Positions 7,239 to 8,421 of a DNA stretch of 8,421 nt are shown here, in pieces. The stretch's first letter is position 1; each line of letters begins with the position of its first letter. The position numbers were made by a program, and so were the translations under genes. Origin of the DNA: Bacteroidales bacterium (GTDB taxonomy: Bacteria; Bacteroidota; Bacteroidia; Bacteroidales; DTU049); the NCBI GenBank assembly GCA_018432645.1, contig JAHDSP010000258.1, positions 1 through 8,421 on the forward strand, read 5' to 3'. The notes beneath the pieces were generated by a model. That model was given only the letters and a program-made list of their open reading frames with translations. It did not search any database and was not told the origin of the DNA.

Positions 7239-7300
7239 ATGTGTTTTATAAAAGATATTTTCAAGTGTTGATAGGTAATTGAGGGTTTAAAAACTATGAT

Positions 7301-8421
7301 ATGATGAGAATTATAAAAACAAATAAACTTCCTATATATTGTTGGGCTTCGGAGGTAGAAGAAGGAGCTTTAGAACAAGCTATTCATTTGGCGGAACATC
7401 CTTTTGCCGAGCATCATGTGTGTTTATTGCCCGATGTGCACGAAGGTTTGGGCATGCCTATTGGAGCCGTGTTGGCAACAAAAGAAGTGATCATTCCAAA
7501 TGCAGTAGGCGTAGACGTCGGGTGCGGCATGTGTGCTGTCAAGACAAATATTCGAGCAGAAAAATTAAATTCTCAGACTTTAAAGAATATTGTTCTCGAT
7601 ATTAAAGAGAGAATCCCTGTAGGCTTTAAACACCATAAAAGTAAACAAAATCTTCCTTCAAACTTAAAAAAACCGGCCGGCCCTATTACACAAAAGGAGT
7701 TCGATGATATCCCTTACCAAATTGGCACACTTGGTGGTGGCAATCATTTTATTGAAATTCAAAAAGATAAAGACAACTTTATATGGATAATGTTGCATTC
7801 GGGGAGTAGAAACTTGGGGAAAAAAGTAGCTGATCATTATAATAATGAAGCAAAAATATGGAGCAAACGTTGGGATAATCAAGTATCGAAATCTTGGAAT
7901 TTAGCTTTCCTCGATGTAAATTCAAACTTAGGCCGTCAATATATTGAAGAGATGAATTATTGTTTGGAATTTGCCAAGGCTAATCGTCTTCATATGTTGG
8001 ATACGGTAAAAGATGTTTTATATAATCATACACAATGCGACTTTGGCGAAATGATAAGCATACATCATAATTATGCCCATTATGAAAAACATTTTGGTGA
8101 GTGGTATTGGATCCATCGTAAAGGTGCTATTTCTGCAAAAAAGGGAGAATTTGGCATAGTGCCAGGTAGTCAAGGTACTCCAAGTTATATTGTTTGCGGA
8201 AAAGGCAATGCAGTTAGTTTCATGAGTAGTGCACATGGTGCAGGTAGAGTCATTGGTAGGCGGGAAGCCATCAGGAAACTTGATTTGAATTCAATCAGAA
8301 AAGAATTAGATAAAAGCGGGATTATTCATTCTATAAACAAACAAAAAGATTTGGATGAAGCTCCCCAGTGCTACAAAAATATTGATCGAGTTATCGAGGA
8401 ACAAAAAGATTTAGTAGAACC
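7301..8421 (+). CDS. rtcB: RNA-splicing ligase RtcB (3' end cut by window edge)
   Basis: RtcB joins RNA ends bearing 3'-phosphate or 2',3'-cyclic phosphate to 5'-hydroxyl ends, using GTP and Mn2+, and acts in RNA repair and, in some organisms, tRNA splicing. The 373 visible residues contain the metal and guanylate site: VDVGCGM (71-77) with Asp72 and Cys75, GGGNHF (145-150) with His149, LHSGSR (165-170) with His166, HNYAH (256-260) with His256, and SSAHGAGR (309-316), whose His312 matches the guanylylated histidine. RKGA (273-276) and PGSQGT (288-293) are also present. The reading ends in EAPQCYKNIDRVIEEQKDLV, close to the family C-terminus, so probably only about 10-35 residues are missing. 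An in-frame TGA at 7280-7282 limits the start to ATG 7301 or 7304; GAGGG at 7281-7285 is rather far upstream for a Shine-Dalgarno. Codon use is more GC-rich at third positions than in its neighbours. Confidence 0.97.
   Translation, partial: MMRIIKTNKLPIYCWASEVEEGALEQAIHLAEHPFAEHHVCLLPDVHEGLGMPIGAVLATKEVIIPNAVGVDVGCGMCAVKTNIRAEKLNSQTLKNIVLDIKERIPVGFKHHKSKQNLPSNLKKPAGPITQKEFDDIPYQIGTLGGGNHFIEIQKDKDNFIWIMLHSGSRNLGKKVADHYNNEAKIWSKRWDNQVSKSWNLAFLDVNSNLGRQYIEEMNYCLEFAKANRLHMLDTVKDVLYNHTQCDFGEMISIHHNYAHYEKHFGEWYWIHRKGAISAKKGEFGIVPGSQGTPSYIVCGKGNAVSFMSSAHGAGRVIGRREAIRKLDLNSIRKELDKSGIIHSINKQKDLDEAPQCYKNIDRVIEEQKDLVE

Larger units (their letters stand above)
6978..7300. other. 323 bp gene-free region between divergent DUF389 and rtcB genes
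   Basis: The region should hold promoters for both flanking genes. On the minus side there is a promoter candidate at 6990-6997. On the plus side an exact TAAATTTG lies at 7088-7095, but it would give a 200-base leader and has no partner at -33. TTGACA (7217-7222) has no good -10 partner. A short GC patch containing GGGGCCCG (7160-7167) stands out from the AT-rich surroundings. An imperfect 9 bp inverted repeat lies at 7212-7238. I see no coding frame or RNA gene. Confidence 0.6.

Noticed and set aside
7339..7605. Arg/Ser/Cys-rich 88-residue open frame on the plus strand
   Set aside because: It lies wholly inside rtcB in another frame, and its odd composition is what a shifted reading of a real gene gives. 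The rtcB frame contains every catalytic motif.
7664..8236. Two 72-residue open frames on the minus strand (7664-7882 and 8018-8236)
   Set aside because: Both are antisense to the conserved rtcB coding sequence, with no recognisable domain or start signal.
7301..8421. RtcB2 of an RtcB2-PrfH ribosome-repair pair
   Set aside because: The N-terminal motifs (EEGALEQAIHLAEHP, LLPDVHEGLGMPIGAV, NAVGVDVGCGM) are those of the general RtcB group rather than the PrfH-linked type. What follows the gene is outside the window, so a linked release factor cannot be seen.
1..8421. CRISPR array, transposase-bearing insertion sequence or prophage genes
   Set aside because: No regularly spaced repeat array is present and no transposase, integrase or phage structural gene was found on either strand.

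Overview
This 8.4 kb window is AT-rich (most genes about 25-36% G+C) and looks like the chromosome of a member of the Bacteroidota. The support is a bcp-recA pair, a secreted TlpA-like thioredoxin with the N-terminal extension typical of that phylum, TAnnTTTG-type promoter words, almost no Shine-Dalgarno sequences, and A-rich tracts before start codons. Genus cannot be told from the sequence.

Layout: 1-220 is gene-free and holds a decayed copy (about 91-203) of a repeat. Three genes then run on the minus strand: a TPR lipoprotein (221-1228), recA (1348-2349) and the peroxiredoxin bcp (2361-2822). Transcription goes bcp, recA, then possibly the lipoprotein gene. A 667 bp gene-free region (2823-3489) carries a fuller copy of the repeat, about 370 bp with nested inverted repeats and possible terminal inverted repeats. 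A TlpA-like protein gene (3490-4599, plus strand) ends exactly where rlmN (4600-5649, minus strand) ends. rlmN overlaps by 4 bp the upstream DUF389 membrane protein gene (5646-6977, minus strand). After 323 gene-free bases comes rtcB (7301 to the window end, plus strand), lacking only a short C-terminal piece.

Most genes are housekeeping or stress-related: thiol peroxidase and recombinase in one unit, a periplasmic thiol oxidoreductase, an rRNA/tRNA methyltransferase, and an RNA ligase that heals broken RNA. I do not see a defence island, prophage, CRISPR array, insertion sequence with a transposase, or RNA gene. The least explained item is the noncoding repeat family. Other points are the non-ATG start of bcp, -7 promoter words placed almost on the start codon of two genes, and the different codon usage of rtcB. 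I see no convincing evidence of a previously undescribed protein system here.
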